From Trichosporon coremiiforme (lineage: Eukaryota; Basidiomycota; Tremellomycetes; Trichosporonales; Trichosporonaceae), in assembly GCA_039545355.1 (NCBI GenBank), contig BCJJ01000048.1:19536-83535 (forward strand): a stretch of DNA of 64,000 bases, given 5' to 3'. Below are positions 32,724-43,500 of this stretch, piece by piece. The position numbers were made by a program, and so were the translations under genes. A model generated the notes under the pieces. That model saw only the letters and a list, made by a program, of their open reading frames with translations. It was not told the DNA's origin and did no database searches. Position 1 is the first letter of the stretch, and each line of letters starts with the position of its first letter.

Positions 32724-33790
32724 TTATCCCCACCAAGCCGCCGCGCCATCGACAACAGCCCTAGCGCGCTGCGTGACCACACTGCCAAAGCCAAGATCGG
32801 TGTGCCAGCTCTCCAGTCCATCAAGCATAGTAGTGAGGAGATCCTTGAGGTCTACGCCACATCTGACCATGTGTGAGCGATGTTCGGCCTCCGAGGCGAT
32901 CCAGCCGGAAACATGCTTGGCGGCAGCGGGGAAGAAGGGTTTCTGAAGACGGTGCTCTTCGGAATAGCGGATGTAGGAGAGGGCAGGGGCGTGGCGGGCC
33001 TCAGGGAGGGCGTTCCAGAGTGCGGTCGCTTCGGCCGGGGTGGCGTCGAGGGCGGCGATGAAGTCGAGCGGTGGGCGGGAGAGGGTGACTTTGGTCGTGA
33101 TCATTGCCTGCTTCTTCCTCGCCACCTCTGCCTCTTCTTCGTCCCTTCTGCGCTTTTTCTCCGCCTCCTCCTTTGCAATCCTCTGCCGTTCCTCGGCTTC
33201 CTTCATCTCATTCTTCTTATCCTCTTTCTCCTTCTCCTTCTCCTTCTCCTTCTCCTTCTCCTTCTCCTTCTCCTTCTCCTCCTGCTCCTGCTTCTTCGCT
33301 TGCTACCTTGTCGTACTCTTCTCGGACGTCGCCGGCCTTCAGGGACTGCGAGAATTGGTCCAGATCGTTGAGAGCATGGTGGACGCTGTTCGTCTCCCGA
33401 TACAGCATCCGTGTGTCGGGGAAGTCGGGAGGGAAATCGTCCGAGGAGGGGAGAAATGTAGTTGTAAGACACTTCGGGGTCAACATAGCGGATGCCACAG
33501 TCGTGAATAGAGAGGATGGAGTTGACTGTAGTGGTAATGAGTGGAGAGGGGGAAAGCGGGGGGTAACATGCTGGTGGTACGATCGCAGTCGTGTCGGCGT
33601 CGTGTGCACTTTGGGTCGTAGTCGAGGACGCGCGTGTCAAAGCGTATTCCAAAGGTGACGCGTATCACACCTAGTAGAAGTCAAACAAGGTCATCGCTGG
33701 GACGCAGAGTGCCTTCATCCGCTCGTCGGAGGCATAACTCGAAGGGGCTTGGAACCGTAATCGGCACGTGGTTATCTTATCCACCACCAT
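32724..33790 (-). CDS. Hypothetical protein with Lys/Glu-rich coiled segment (exon structure unresolved)
   Basis: Not recognised. The safest part is the C-terminal exon 32724-33206 and its upstream extension: a KE-rich stretch (KEDKKNEMKEAEERQRIAKE) expected to be helical, then a globular part including FIAALDATPAEATALWNALP and EEHRLQKPFFPAAAKHVSGW. Upstream, 33290-33430 encodes LYRETNSVHHALNDLDQF and similar sequence in a different frame, and further fragments reach a possible ATG at 33790. The frames are separated by a (GAGAAG)n tract, so an intron, a repeat-length error or a genuine frameshift must lie between. I did not find a single clean splice path. Confidence 0.5.
33227..33279. repeat. 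Hexanucleotide (ctcctt)n microsatellite inside a coding region
   Basis: About nine copies of ctcctt on the plus strand, GAGAAG on the coding strand, encoding alternating Lys-Glu or Gly-Glu depending on frame. The flanking frames of the hypothetical gene do not agree. Confidence 0.85.
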
Positions 33791-33885
33791 CCCCGCTCCT
33801 CTGCGCCTCGTCTCTGCCCACCTTGGCGCCGATCCGGAACCGAGCACACCGTCCTGAGCGCATTCATACCCACGCAGCGCACGCA

Positions 33886-34140
33886 ATGAATAGCTACGTC
33901 TTCCAATTCTTCCATCGCTCGCTTCCCATGATCGATGAATGGGCGAATTGTTGCTCCACCGACTGCTTCATTAAGCCGGTGTGTCCTGTTGCGGTCCGGT
34001 GCAGCGATCCTGTCAGTGCCCTTTGCGATGACGACTGCGGGCCGCAGGTTACGGGTTGTTACGAGATCAACACTCGGTCGGTGCTGAATTCGACACGGGT
34101 TATCGGCAAAGGGTGGTTGCGTGCTTGTGCGTCGCGGTGA
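33886..34140 (+). CDS. Cysteine-rich small ORF (uncertain)
   Basis: An 84-codon open frame with ten cysteines in about 75 residues, for example EWANCCSTDCFIKPVCP and ALCDDDCGPQVTGC. The dense, regularly spaced cysteines are unlikely in random translation of this DNA, but there is no signal peptide, no second exon I can join and no family I recognise. It could be the first exon of a longer gene or chance. Confidence 0.3.
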   Translation: MNSYVFQFFHRSLPMIDEWANCCSTDCFIKPVCPVAVRCSDPVSALCDDDCGPQVTGCYEINTRSVLNSTRVIGKGWLRACASR

Positions 34141-34689
34141 CTAGCACCGTCAAGGGCAGCGGGCAGAATGCGCAGGGCAGCAAGCGGGCATGGGCCATAG
34201 ACCACAGTTGACACACTCACACTCATCCACTTACCCTTGGCATCGAGCAACGAAAGCGTCAGCACAGACGGATGAAATCTGAGAGAATGTCTTCCTCCCT
34301 TGCTGCGGGTTGTTTGGGCGCGGGGCCGGTCGGCCAGACCGGAAGTGGCGCATGCGAGTGCCTGCATCTGTTTTACTGGCGCCGGGGTTGGCGTCTCGAC
34401 ATGTCCGGATCAAGTACTCTCCGCTCACTGCTCGTTGCGCCCCGATCATGTTCATTGGCCGACGCCTCCAGATCCCAAGTCATGATGAACGTCGGGGCTC
34501 GAGAGCTGGACCACGCTGGACCAAGCACCATGTGCTCCAACATCAACTGGCTTCTATCCTGCTGCGTACTGCGTCTGGTTCTGAGCTGAGGAAGGCAGCA
34601 CCGCGAGGAAGGCCACTATGGCAGACAATCGAGGTGCCCTCTGACACTTAAGACCGCTGCCCCCCGAGTCTCTCACCCCATCCACCACC
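34141..34689. other. Upstream region of the binding-protein-like gene
   Basis: About 550 bp with no supported exon. It must include the promoter of the gene starting at 34690. Confidence 0.45.
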
Positions 34690-35604
34690 ATGACCTCCTA
34701 CAGTCTCCCGCTCCTTCTCACCTTCCTTCTCCCCCTGTTTCTCGTCCTCGCCCAGTCGCCCCAAGCGATCTACGACGGCGGTATCACCAACTCCACCAGT
34801 GGGAACAGCAGCATCGGTCTCCGCATCGGCAACGGCGGTGCCGGCCAGAGCGGTCTCGTCAAAGTGCTCGCGGACAAGTTCATCTCGGATAGTGTCGCCA
34901 ACGGCTCCGCCCCCTTCACGGTCGCGTGGTACGTGTCCGACACAACCTACAGCATCGCGTACCTCGCCTCCGGCCTCCTCGACGTGGGGATCACCTACTC
35001 CTCCGCGGCGGAGAACATCGCCATCCAGCGCGGCATAGCGACCGCCCCTCCCTACTTTGCGTTCCGGGACCACTTCCTGCTCGTCGGGCCTCAATCGAAT
35101 CCAGCCAACCTGAACGAGTCCTCAGACATCACCACCATGTTCGCCGACCTGCAGGCTGCCGCCGAGGACGAGACCAAGAACGGCAGCGTCCGCTTCCTGT
35201 CCCGCTTTGACAAATCTGCGACCAACATCAAGGAATCCGCCCTGTGGACCAGTATCGGCCAAGTACCATGGGCCAACGCCTACTCCAAGTGGTACCACCA
35301 GTACATGGCCTTTCCCCTGCAGGCACTCGAGGCCGCGATCAAACTAGGCGAGTACACCATCACGGACCGCGGGACGCTGCTCTCCCTCGATGCTGGGATT
35401 GCGAACAGGACACGTATCTTCAAGGCTGGCAGCGACGATGCGGACGATCCCCTGCTAAACCCCGCCAGGGTGCTTGTTGGCGCCAAAGCGCCCAATCCCG
35501 ACCGCGCGAAGATGTTCGCCCAGTGGGTTACGGGGCCGAGTGCGCAAAAGGCTATCACCGAGTTTAAGAAGAATGGCCAGCAGCTCTACACTGGTGCCCC
35601 CTAA
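34690..35604 (+). CDS. Secreted periplasmic-binding-protein-like protein (TupA/PBP-like type)
   Basis: A single 304-aa exon. Signal peptide MTSYSLPLLLTFLLPLFLVLA is followed by a type-2 periplasmic binding protein fold resembling bacterial tungstate/molybdate or anion-binding proteins: GQSGLVKVLADKFI, AYLASGLLDVGITYSSAAEN, FRDHFLLVGPQSNPANL, and a C-terminal MFAQWVTGPSAQKAI helix as in ABC-importer substrate-binding subunits. Several N-glycosylation sites (NSTSGNSS, NGS, NES, NRT) fit secretion in a eukaryote. It is intronless while almost all neighbours have introns, which fits ancient acquisition from bacteria, though fungal relatives are known to me. Ligand unknown; no transporter partner is nearby. 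Confidence 0.85.
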   Translation: MTSYSLPLLLTFLLPLFLVLAQSPQAIYDGGITNSTSGNSSIGLRIGNGGAGQSGLVKVLADKFISDSVANGSAPFTVAWYVSDTTYSIAYLASGLLDVGITYSSAAENIAIQRGIATAPPYFAFRDHFLLVGPQSNPANLNESSDITTMFADLQAAAEDETKNGSVRFLSRFDKSATNIKESALWTSIGQVPWANAYSKWYHQYMAFPLQALEAAIKLGEYTITDRGTLLSLDAGIANRTRIFKAGSDDADDPLLNPARVLVGAKAPNPDRAKMFAQWVTGPSAQKAITEFKKNGQQLYTGAP

Positions 35605-36113
35605 AGTTTTCCAAAACGAACGAACAGTGCTCAGAAGCGCTCGGACGATTATGCATGTATTATACGATTAGCCACTGTCAGTGTGCGCCCGATGCACGTC
35701 AGCGGTGGCAGTGAGCTCGATGTTGTCAGCGACAGTCAGTGGATGCAGTGAAGCGCCTGCGACGAACGGTCATGCCAGGCTTGTCCGAAGTTGCCGACAT
35801 CGCCGCCCTCAACGCAAGCATCACAGCAGTTGCAGAGACGCAACCATGCAATGCATACGGAAACTTCTGATCTTATCTTCTGACGGCACGCTTTGCTTTG
35901 CTAGTTTGTGATGATGCGGTGGGGTGGTTTGATGTTGCTTTGATTCCTTGCCGTTCGACTTCTGTCTTCTCTTCCGTCTCGTAATCGGTTCGCTCGTTCG
36001 GTGGATCACCTCGCTCTGCGCTAGTTGGGTCCGCTTGGCTCCCTCCGCTCACGCTCCGTTCGCGGCACACTGGGGCTCGAGCTCACGGCTCCTTCGCTCG
36101 CCGTTCGCCCCAT
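35605..36113. other. Intergenic region between convergent genes
   Basis: 509 bp between stop codons facing each other. No feature beyond 3' UTR sequence is visible. Confidence 0.45.
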
Positions 36114-38148
36114 CTACGCCTTAACCTGCGCAAACTCCCTCTGGTACTTCTCCGTCGCCTCGTCCCAGAGCTTCTTGCAATCCACGTGACTGCCAAGCTT
36201 GGCACACATGAGGAACGCGCCGCTCAGCTTCCTGTTCAAGCTATAAGTCGGCGCCGGCGGCGGAGTCAGGCGTTTTTCCAACATGACCGGGATGTTCGCG
36301 CGCACTTCGTCCGTGACCGTCTGCTTGCTGAAGTCGTACAACCCTTGATGCTGGAACGGCCGAGCCAACGCCGACATGCTCGCAATGTGTGCGTCGACCA
36401 TGTCCGGCTCCTCCTGGCCTGTCAGGTAGCCGAGCGATTGGGACTCGGACACCATCGCTGGCTTGTCGCCCGCCAGGGCGGCGGAGAGAAGCTTGTACCA
36501 CCCCTCCATGAACTCGGGGGTGTACTCGCGCGACGCACCAAAGTCGATCAGCTGGATCCGGCCGGAGGAGGGGAGGAAGAGGAAGTTGCCCCAGTTCGGG
36601 TCTGTCTGCATGAAGCGGAACTTGAAGAGTTCCTCGAGACAGAGGCGGAGCACGTTGGTGCCGATCTGGGCGTTAGCTAGAATACCGGGGACGAGCTAGC
36701 TGGGCTGCGAAAGAGCACTCACCAGATCACGCTGCTCCTGCGTCAAGTTGCGGAGCTTGCTGAGCGGGCGTCCGTCGGCCCACTCAGTCGTCAGCACGCG
36801 CTTCGACGTGCACTCCTCAATGACCTTGGGGACGTCGAACACGCTGTCGCCCTTGAGGAGGGCCGCAAACTTCTTGCCCGCGTCCGCCTCGCGCTCGTAG
36901 TCGCACTCGTCCTCGAGCTCGCGCTTCATCACCGCAATTGTGTTTTGGAGATACATGCCCTTGGGGAGCAGGGCCGATCCTCGCAGGACGATGGAGAGGT
37001 TCGCAATGTCGCTGCCGATACTCTCAGCCACGCCCGGGAACTGCACCTTGACCGCAACGTGCGTGCCGTCCTTCAGCGTTGCGCGGTGGACCTGGCCGAT
37101 AGAGGCGGCAGCGACAGGCGTCCGGTCGAACGCGAGGAACTTGTCCTGCCACTCAGTGCCTAGTTCCGAGGTCATGACCCGGTCGAGCTGCCAGTCGGGC
37201 ATGTAGTTTGCGTGCGCCTGGACTTGCGCGAGCACGCGCTCGAGCTCGGGGGGAAGGACCGTGTTGTCCTGGATACTCATGAACTGGCCGAGCTTGAGGG
37301 CCGCACCGCGCATGCGGCCCAGGGTAGCGACGAGGCGACGCACATTCGCGTCGCTCATGAAGACGCTCCCTTGGCCGCCGCCGCCGGTCGTGCGACGAAA
37401 CGTTTCGCCAGCCGCACCGAGGGCGAGCGAAGCGCCGAGAGAGCCGTAGTGGAACAAACGGCCTAGACGGGAGGAAGGAACAGCTGACGAGCGGAGCACG
37501 ACGGGCACCTGGCAGTCAGTTACAAGCACGCTCGAATCGACTTACGTCCTCGGGGTCCGCCTCGACATGCGGGAGGTAAGTGGCGGGGTCGACGTTGGGG
37601 TCGACGACGAAGGGCTGCTTCGGAGTCACCGCGGCGACCGCGGGCTTCGGCGTCGGAGTTGGGGCTGTCTTAACGGCGGGTGCGACGGGGACAGGCCGCG
37701 GGCTCGGCTTGGCCTCGTACTGGCTCTCGAGCTTGTCGGCCTGCTTCTGCAGCGCCGCAACGGTGGCCGACACGGCCGCCGGCCTCTTCTCCGCCTCCGG
37801 CTGCGCCTTCACCGGCTGCGCCCTGGCGGGCTGGGCCGGCTCGTCGAACACCTCGACCTCGACGTGCCGGCGGGGGTCGGACCACATCTCATCCTGCTCG
37901 TTGATGTCCTGGTGCTCGTGGGCGGGACCGGTGGGCGGGCGCGAGGTGCTCGGCGGCGCTCGCGGCGGAGGGTACGGCGCGGGGAAGGCGCGGGTGCGCG
38001 GCACAGCCGGCGGAGGGCGGTAGACGACGGGGTCCTCGTAGATCTGGGGGCGGAGGGAGGGCGAGGCCATCATGACCGCCTCCTCGGCCTGGAGGGCAGC
38101 GGCGCGGGACCACACGCGCGCGGCCGCGCTGAGCATGCCCTTGGACAT
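36114..38148 (-). CDS. COQ8: Mitochondrial atypical kinase/ATPase for coenzyme Q synthesis
   Basis: ADCK/UbiB-family protein of the mitochondrial inner membrane matrix side that supports the coenzyme Q biosynthetic complex. Exons 37546-38148, 36723-37508 and 36114-36665 give 646 aa. The family signatures are all present: KLGQ in GAALKLGQFMSIQD (about residue 274), the Ala-rich loop AAASIGQVHRA that replaces the Gly-rich loop, VAVKVQFPG, a DPNWGN catalytic-type block and LIDFGASRE (about 504). The first ~200 residues start with a plausible mitochondrial presequence and continue as a Pro/Ala-rich linker longer than in yeast. It is divergent from HEM13. Confidence 0.95.
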
Positions 38149-38826
38149 GGCGCAGGGGAGGGCGTGGTGGAGGGAAGCCGAAGCTCGGGGAGGTTGAGGG
38201 GTAAGGTTAACGGGGATAAGCGCGAGACACTGGGGGAACGGGACAGTGCACTGCGTGTGTGTGTGTGTGTGTGTGTGTCGGAGTGAGTCGGTGAGTCGCT
38301 GGGTCGAGGATGCGGTGGATGCCGAGTGGTGCCCCGAGGACAATGGAGCAGTGTTGTTGAGCAGATCAGATGAGCATGGGAGTCCCAGCACTCGGTTCGC
38401 CCATGCCCGCTGTGTCTGGAGTGTCTGGCTATTCTGGCTCGGCTCGCTCCCAATCAGTGATCATGTGGCATGGCTGCTGGGTGGGGGCCGGCGGTGTCCG
38501 GCTCCTCCCGGCAAATGACGAGCCGCCATTCGCCCATATCCCCGGTCCCACCAAAGCCATTCATCCAGCCAGGCTGGCTGCTCACTCTCTGACGCGCTCA
38601 CCGCTCACCCGGCGACATCCACGCACCTGACTGAGTACTGCAGACTGACACATACCGCCTCGCTGTCTGGCCATCATCACTGCTGAGCGAAACCGGCCGT
38701 GCCCGACCGATAAGATCCGGTAATCACCCGTACCTTGCTGTCATCGTTCCTTGAAATCTACCTTGACCTTCATCTTTTCTCTCCTTCCTCTCCCTCCACA
38801 CCATCATCCATCCATCAAACCCACAA
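38149..38826. promoter_or_regulatory. Divergent intergenic region COQ8/HEM13
   Basis: 678 bp between the starts of two mitochondrial-function genes, necessarily holding both promoters. A (GT)12 microsatellite lies at 38254-38278, about 110 bp upstream of COQ8. Confidence 0.6.
38254..38278. repeat. (GT)12 dinucleotide microsatellite
   Basis: Uninterrupted GT repeat in the COQ8 upstream region. Length is expected to vary between strains. Confidence 0.9.
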
Positions 38827-40243
38827 ATGTACCGCCACTCCCTCCGCCTCGCGCGGCCAGCCGTGCGCTCGGTCCCTCGCGTCCTCCGCGCCGCCCCCTC
38901 CGCCCGTGGATACAGCACCGGTAACGGCAGCAACGGAGAACAGCCCAAGGTCGACCTGAAGCGTCTTGCGCTCGGCGGCGCTGCTGTCGGTCTCGTCGCT
39001 GCCCTTGCGGCCGGATACGCCCGCTCTAACCCTACGAGACTCGACGGCACGCCCTGCGTCGAGGTCATTGAGACCTTTGGCGCGCCGTGGGAACCCGTCC
39101 ACGCTATCGAGCAGGATGACCCGAAGGTGAGTCACGGCGTGGCAGGCAAGACCAGCGACGCGCAAGCCCGCCATGCAGCATTGAGGTGTTCTGGATGCCT
39201 GGCTGCTCGCCCCGGCGGCATCGCACGACCTCCGCTGACAGCAGAACCCCATGCGTATCCGTATGGCGACCTGGGTGTCGAACATGCAGGACCACATCGT
39301 GAAGACGCTCGAGGCTGTCGAGGCCAGCGCGCCCCCAGACGGAGAGCACGAGGCCAAGACCTTCCTGCGCGACCACTGGATCCGGCCCAGCGGAGGCGAG
39401 GGTTCCAGCTGCGTGCTCCAGGGCGGCCGCGTGTTCGAGAAGGCGGGCGTGAACGTGTCCATCGTCGAGGGCAAGCTGTCCAAGGCGATGCAAACGCACA
39501 TGCGCCAGGAGCACGACAGCATCCCGATCAGCGATGAGCCGCTGCCCTACTTCGCGACTGGAATCTCTATCGTCATCCACCCGCGCAACCCGCATGCGCC
39601 GACGTGTCACCTGAACTATCGCTACTTTGAGACGGCCGACCCGAAGGATCCCTCCAAGACGCTGGCGTGGTGGTTTGGCGGCGGCTCGGACCTGACCCCG
39701 ACATACTTCTACCCCGAGGACGCGACGCACTTCCACGAGACGCTGAAGGAGGCCTGCGACAAGCACGACAAGAACTACTACCCCGAGTACAAGAAGTGGT
39801 GCGACCGCTACTTCTACCTGCCGCACCGGAAGGAGACGCGCGGCGTCGGCGGCATCTTCTACGACGACCTGACGTCCACCTCGCCCATCCACGGGGGCAA
39901 GAACCCAAGCCAGGAGGAGATCTTCTCGTTCGCCAAATCCGCCTCGGCCTCCTTCCTCCCCGCCTACGTGCCCATCGTGCTCAAGCGCATGAACACGCCC
40001 TACACGCCCGAGGAGCGGGAGTGGCAGCTGATCCGCCGCGGACGCTACGTCGAGTTCAACCTGCTCTACGACCGTGGCACCAAGTTTGGCCTGAATGTCC
40101 CCGGCGCCCGGATTGAGAGCATCCTCATGAGTCTGCCCGAGACGGCCAAGTGGCAGTACATGTGCCCCACGGGCGATGTCAAGGGGAGCAGGGAGGAGGA
40201 GCTCATCAAGGTCCTCAAGGAGCCGAGGGAGTGGGTCAAGTGA
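38827..40243 (+). CDS. HEM13: Coproporphyrinogen III oxidase (oxygen-dependent), mitochondrially targeted
   Basis: Converts coproporphyrinogen III to protoporphyrinogen IX in haem synthesis. Exons 38827-39126 and 39245-40243 give 432 aa. The enzyme core contains CVLQGGRVFEKAGVNVS, a HLNYRYFE block, WWFGGGSDLTPTYFYPEDA, GVGGIFYDDL and the C-terminal RRGRYVEFNLLYDRGTKFGL, all standard. The N-terminus (MYRHSLRLARPAVRSVPRVL) is basic and lacks acids, as in a mitochondrial presequence, and a hydrophobic helix LALGGAAVGLVAALAAGYA follows at about residues 47-65. This suggests intermembrane-space location as in animals, unlike the cytosolic enzyme of budding yeast. Confidence 0.96.
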
Positions 40244-40521
40244 GCGCAGGCGAGAGCGCAGCTCGAGCCGTGCGGAGCGGGGTCGTCCCGAGCCCACAGA
40301 GCTCGAGCGGGAGTGTCGGAGGCGTACAGCGAGCGATGTGTGGACGGTGGACGACGAACGACGAACGTAGAGAATTAGACAGATGTAGTAGTTTACATTT
40401 TATAAAAGGCAGCACTGCTCAGACTTTTGGCCAAATCAGTATCGCATGCATCTAGGGGTACAACATGAACAGAGAGACAGAGACCGGAAGGAAAAAACCA
40501 ACAAAACTACGCGCGGGTGCA

Positions 40522-43500
40522 CTAGACTAACGCTCTCGGCGTCGGCGTCGCGGCCGCCATTGAGGGCGTTGCAGCACTGAGGGCCGATGGCCGCGGCGGC
40601 CGCGCGGTACCAGGAGTCGTGAGTGGCCGTCCGGGTGTCGGCGCGCCCTTGCGGAGCGCCTGCGTGCGCAGGTCCTTGTTGTCAATTGCAACAGATTTGG
40701 TGCAGTTGCTCGTCTTGTAGATGCCGACGAGACGGTGCGCGAGCTCAAACATGTCGTTGCGCAGCGAGATGACGATGAACTGCGCCGCCTGCGTCTTGCT
40801 CTGGATGTAGTTGGCTACGATCGAGACGTTCTTGAAGTCGAGGGCGGCGTCGATCTCGTCCATGAAGTACAGGGGCGTGGGCTTGAAGACGTGCAGCGCG
40901 AACACGAGCGCGAGCGACGCGAGCGTCTTCTCGCCTCCTGACAGGTTGGCGATGGGGCGCCACGACTTCTTCGGCGGCATGATTGACAGCACGACGCCCT
41001 CGCTGAACGGGTCCATCGTGTCCACCAGCTCGATCTCGGCGTTGCCCCCCATCGTGATCATCTGGTAGAGCTCCTTTAGCTTGGCGCTGATCGCGCTGAA
41101 GCCCGCCATGAACTCGTCCAGGCGTACCTTGCGCAGGTCGTCGTAGCGCTGCTTCGCCGCGTCGCGGTTCTGCGTCACCGTCTCGAGATCCCGAGCACGG
41201 TCGAGGAACTCGGCCTCGCGGCGTCGGTACTCGTTCAGCACGTTGAGGTTTGGCTTCGCCTTTGAAATGTCCTCCTCGAGCTGCGCGATCTCACCGTTCA
41301 GCAGGTCCTTGTCGACGGCACGAAGCTCATCGGCGCTGTACTCGACAAGCTCCGTCGAGTTGTTGTGCTTCTTGGGCACGGGCGTCTCCTCGTCGCTGCC
41401 GGCCTCCTCATCCTCGTCGCCATCCTCGTCACCCTCCTCCTTCTCAGGCGCCGGGGACTTCTCCTTGTCCTCGTCCTCTTCCTCATCGTCCTCGTCAATG
41501 TAGGCCAGCTCGAGCTCGTCGTGGCGCTTCGCCCAGTGGCGGTGCTTGTCCTTCGAGTCCTTTTGCAGGCGCATGTTGTCCTCGAGCTTCTGCTTGATGT
41601 CGACCTCGAGCTTGCGGAACGCGTTAACCTCGACGGAAGCTTCGTCGAGCGCAGCCTTGGACTCGGCGAGCGCCTCCTGCACGTCGGTCGTGGCGTCCTG
41701 CGCCTCCTGGACCTTCTCCTGAATGACGGCGAGATCGGCAGTGCACGCCTGCAGGTCCGCCTCAACAGCCTCAATCTCCGTGTCGCACTCGTCCAGCTTT
41801 TCCTTGTTCGCGGCGATCGCCTTCTCCAGTTTCTGGGCGGTACGCTCTGCCTGCGCCTGGTTCACCTCGGCCTTGGTGATAGCCTCGTTGGCAAGGTCGA
41901 GGAGACCCTTGGTGGTCGTGAACTTGCTCTGGATCGCACGGAGGCGGACACCACCGACGTCGAGAATCTTGTTCTGGAGCTCCTTGATCTGCTCATTGAT
42001 AGCGCCCGTCTTCTCCTTTAGCTTGTTGACCTCCTTCGTGATCGTGGCGATCTCAGCGTCGAGGGTGGCGATGCGCTTCTGGTCGGCGACGTCAGGCTTG
42101 CTCTGAGCAGTGAGCTCAGCGATACGCTTCTCAGCCTCCGCGATGCGCTTGGAGCCGGTCTGCACGTCGAGCTGGATCTTCTCCATCTGCATCTCAATGT
42201 CGGGGATCCGCTTGCGGAGCTGCGAGACCTGCTGCTCAAGAGCCTTCCTCTCGGCAAGGAAAGCCTGCAGATCGCCCTCGGCAACGGCGAGTTCTTGCTC
42301 GTAACGGTGCACGACCTCGGGAGCGACCTTGTCGGCCTTGAACTTGGAGCTCATGCCGCCGCGAGCGACACGGTTTCCACCACCAGACATGGTTCCAGAG
42401 GGGTCGATGAGCTTGCCATCGAGGGTGACGACACGCCAGCGCTTCTTGCCGAAACCGATGCGCTGAGCCTGCTCAAGGTCCTTGGCGACGAGCGTATTGA
42501 AGAGCCCCTTGTAGAAGGCGGGGGCGAAGCGAGGGTCTTTCGGCTTGATCAGGTCAAAGAGACGGGGGACGTTCTCAGGAGTCTCGATGCGGCTGAGGTC
42601 GCGGGCGGGAAGCTTCTCAAGTACCATGAAGGAGGCACGGCCAACGTTGCCCTTGCGGAGGTGCTCGATGCACGCCTGACCCTGCTCGACAGTGTCGACA
42701 ACAAGGTTGTTCAGCGCACCGCAAGCAGTCGTGACGGCGACATCGTACTTGTCGTCGATGACACCGAGGTCGCCGAGGCGCCCGTGGAAGCCCTTGATGC
42801 GCCCCTGCGCCTTGAGCTTGTTGAGCGAAGCAAGGACGGCGCCCTCCGACTTGTCCGCGGCCAGCGAGGCCTTCGCGTCGTCGGTCTTCTGGCGGGAGGC
42901 AGAAACTTTGACGCGGAGCTTCTCCGACTTGGCGTTCATCGACTCGAGCGTCTCCTCGGCCTCGGCGAGCTCCTTCTTCGCCTTGGCCGCCTCCTTCTTA
43001 AGGGCAGCGTACTCCTCGTGCTTTGACTGATCGCCATCGCGGACGGCCTGCAGAGCAGCGTGAGCCTCCTCGAGCGCCTCCTGGGCACCAGTAGCCTTCT
43101 GCGCGAGCAGGTCGCGTTCAGACTGGGCGATGTCGATGGCAGACTGCTTCTCGTTGATCTTGGCAGCCCAAGGCTCAAGCTCGCGCTGCTTCGCCTCAAT
43201 CTTGGTCGTGAACTCGTCGGTCTTGTCCTTCAGGCTGTCGCGGACCTCTTCGAGTTCCCGCTCTTCAGCCTCGAGCTTGACCTCGAGGTCGGCGACCTTG
43301 GCGCGGTTGGTCTCGAGCTGGCCCTCGCAGTTCTGCACAGTGCCAAGCGCCTCGGACCTAGAATGCCCGTCCTCAGTGACCGACTTCTTAAGTTTCTTCT
43401 GCTTCGAGACGAGATGCTTCTTCTTCTCCGACAGACCGACCTCTTCCTTCTCGATCTTCTTGGCGTCCTTGACGAGCGCGTCGGTAAGGCGCTTGACCTC

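Noticed and set aside
39104..40297. 397-codon minus-strand frame opposite HEM13
   Set aside because: Mirror of the coproporphyrinogen oxidase exon, without recognisable motifs.
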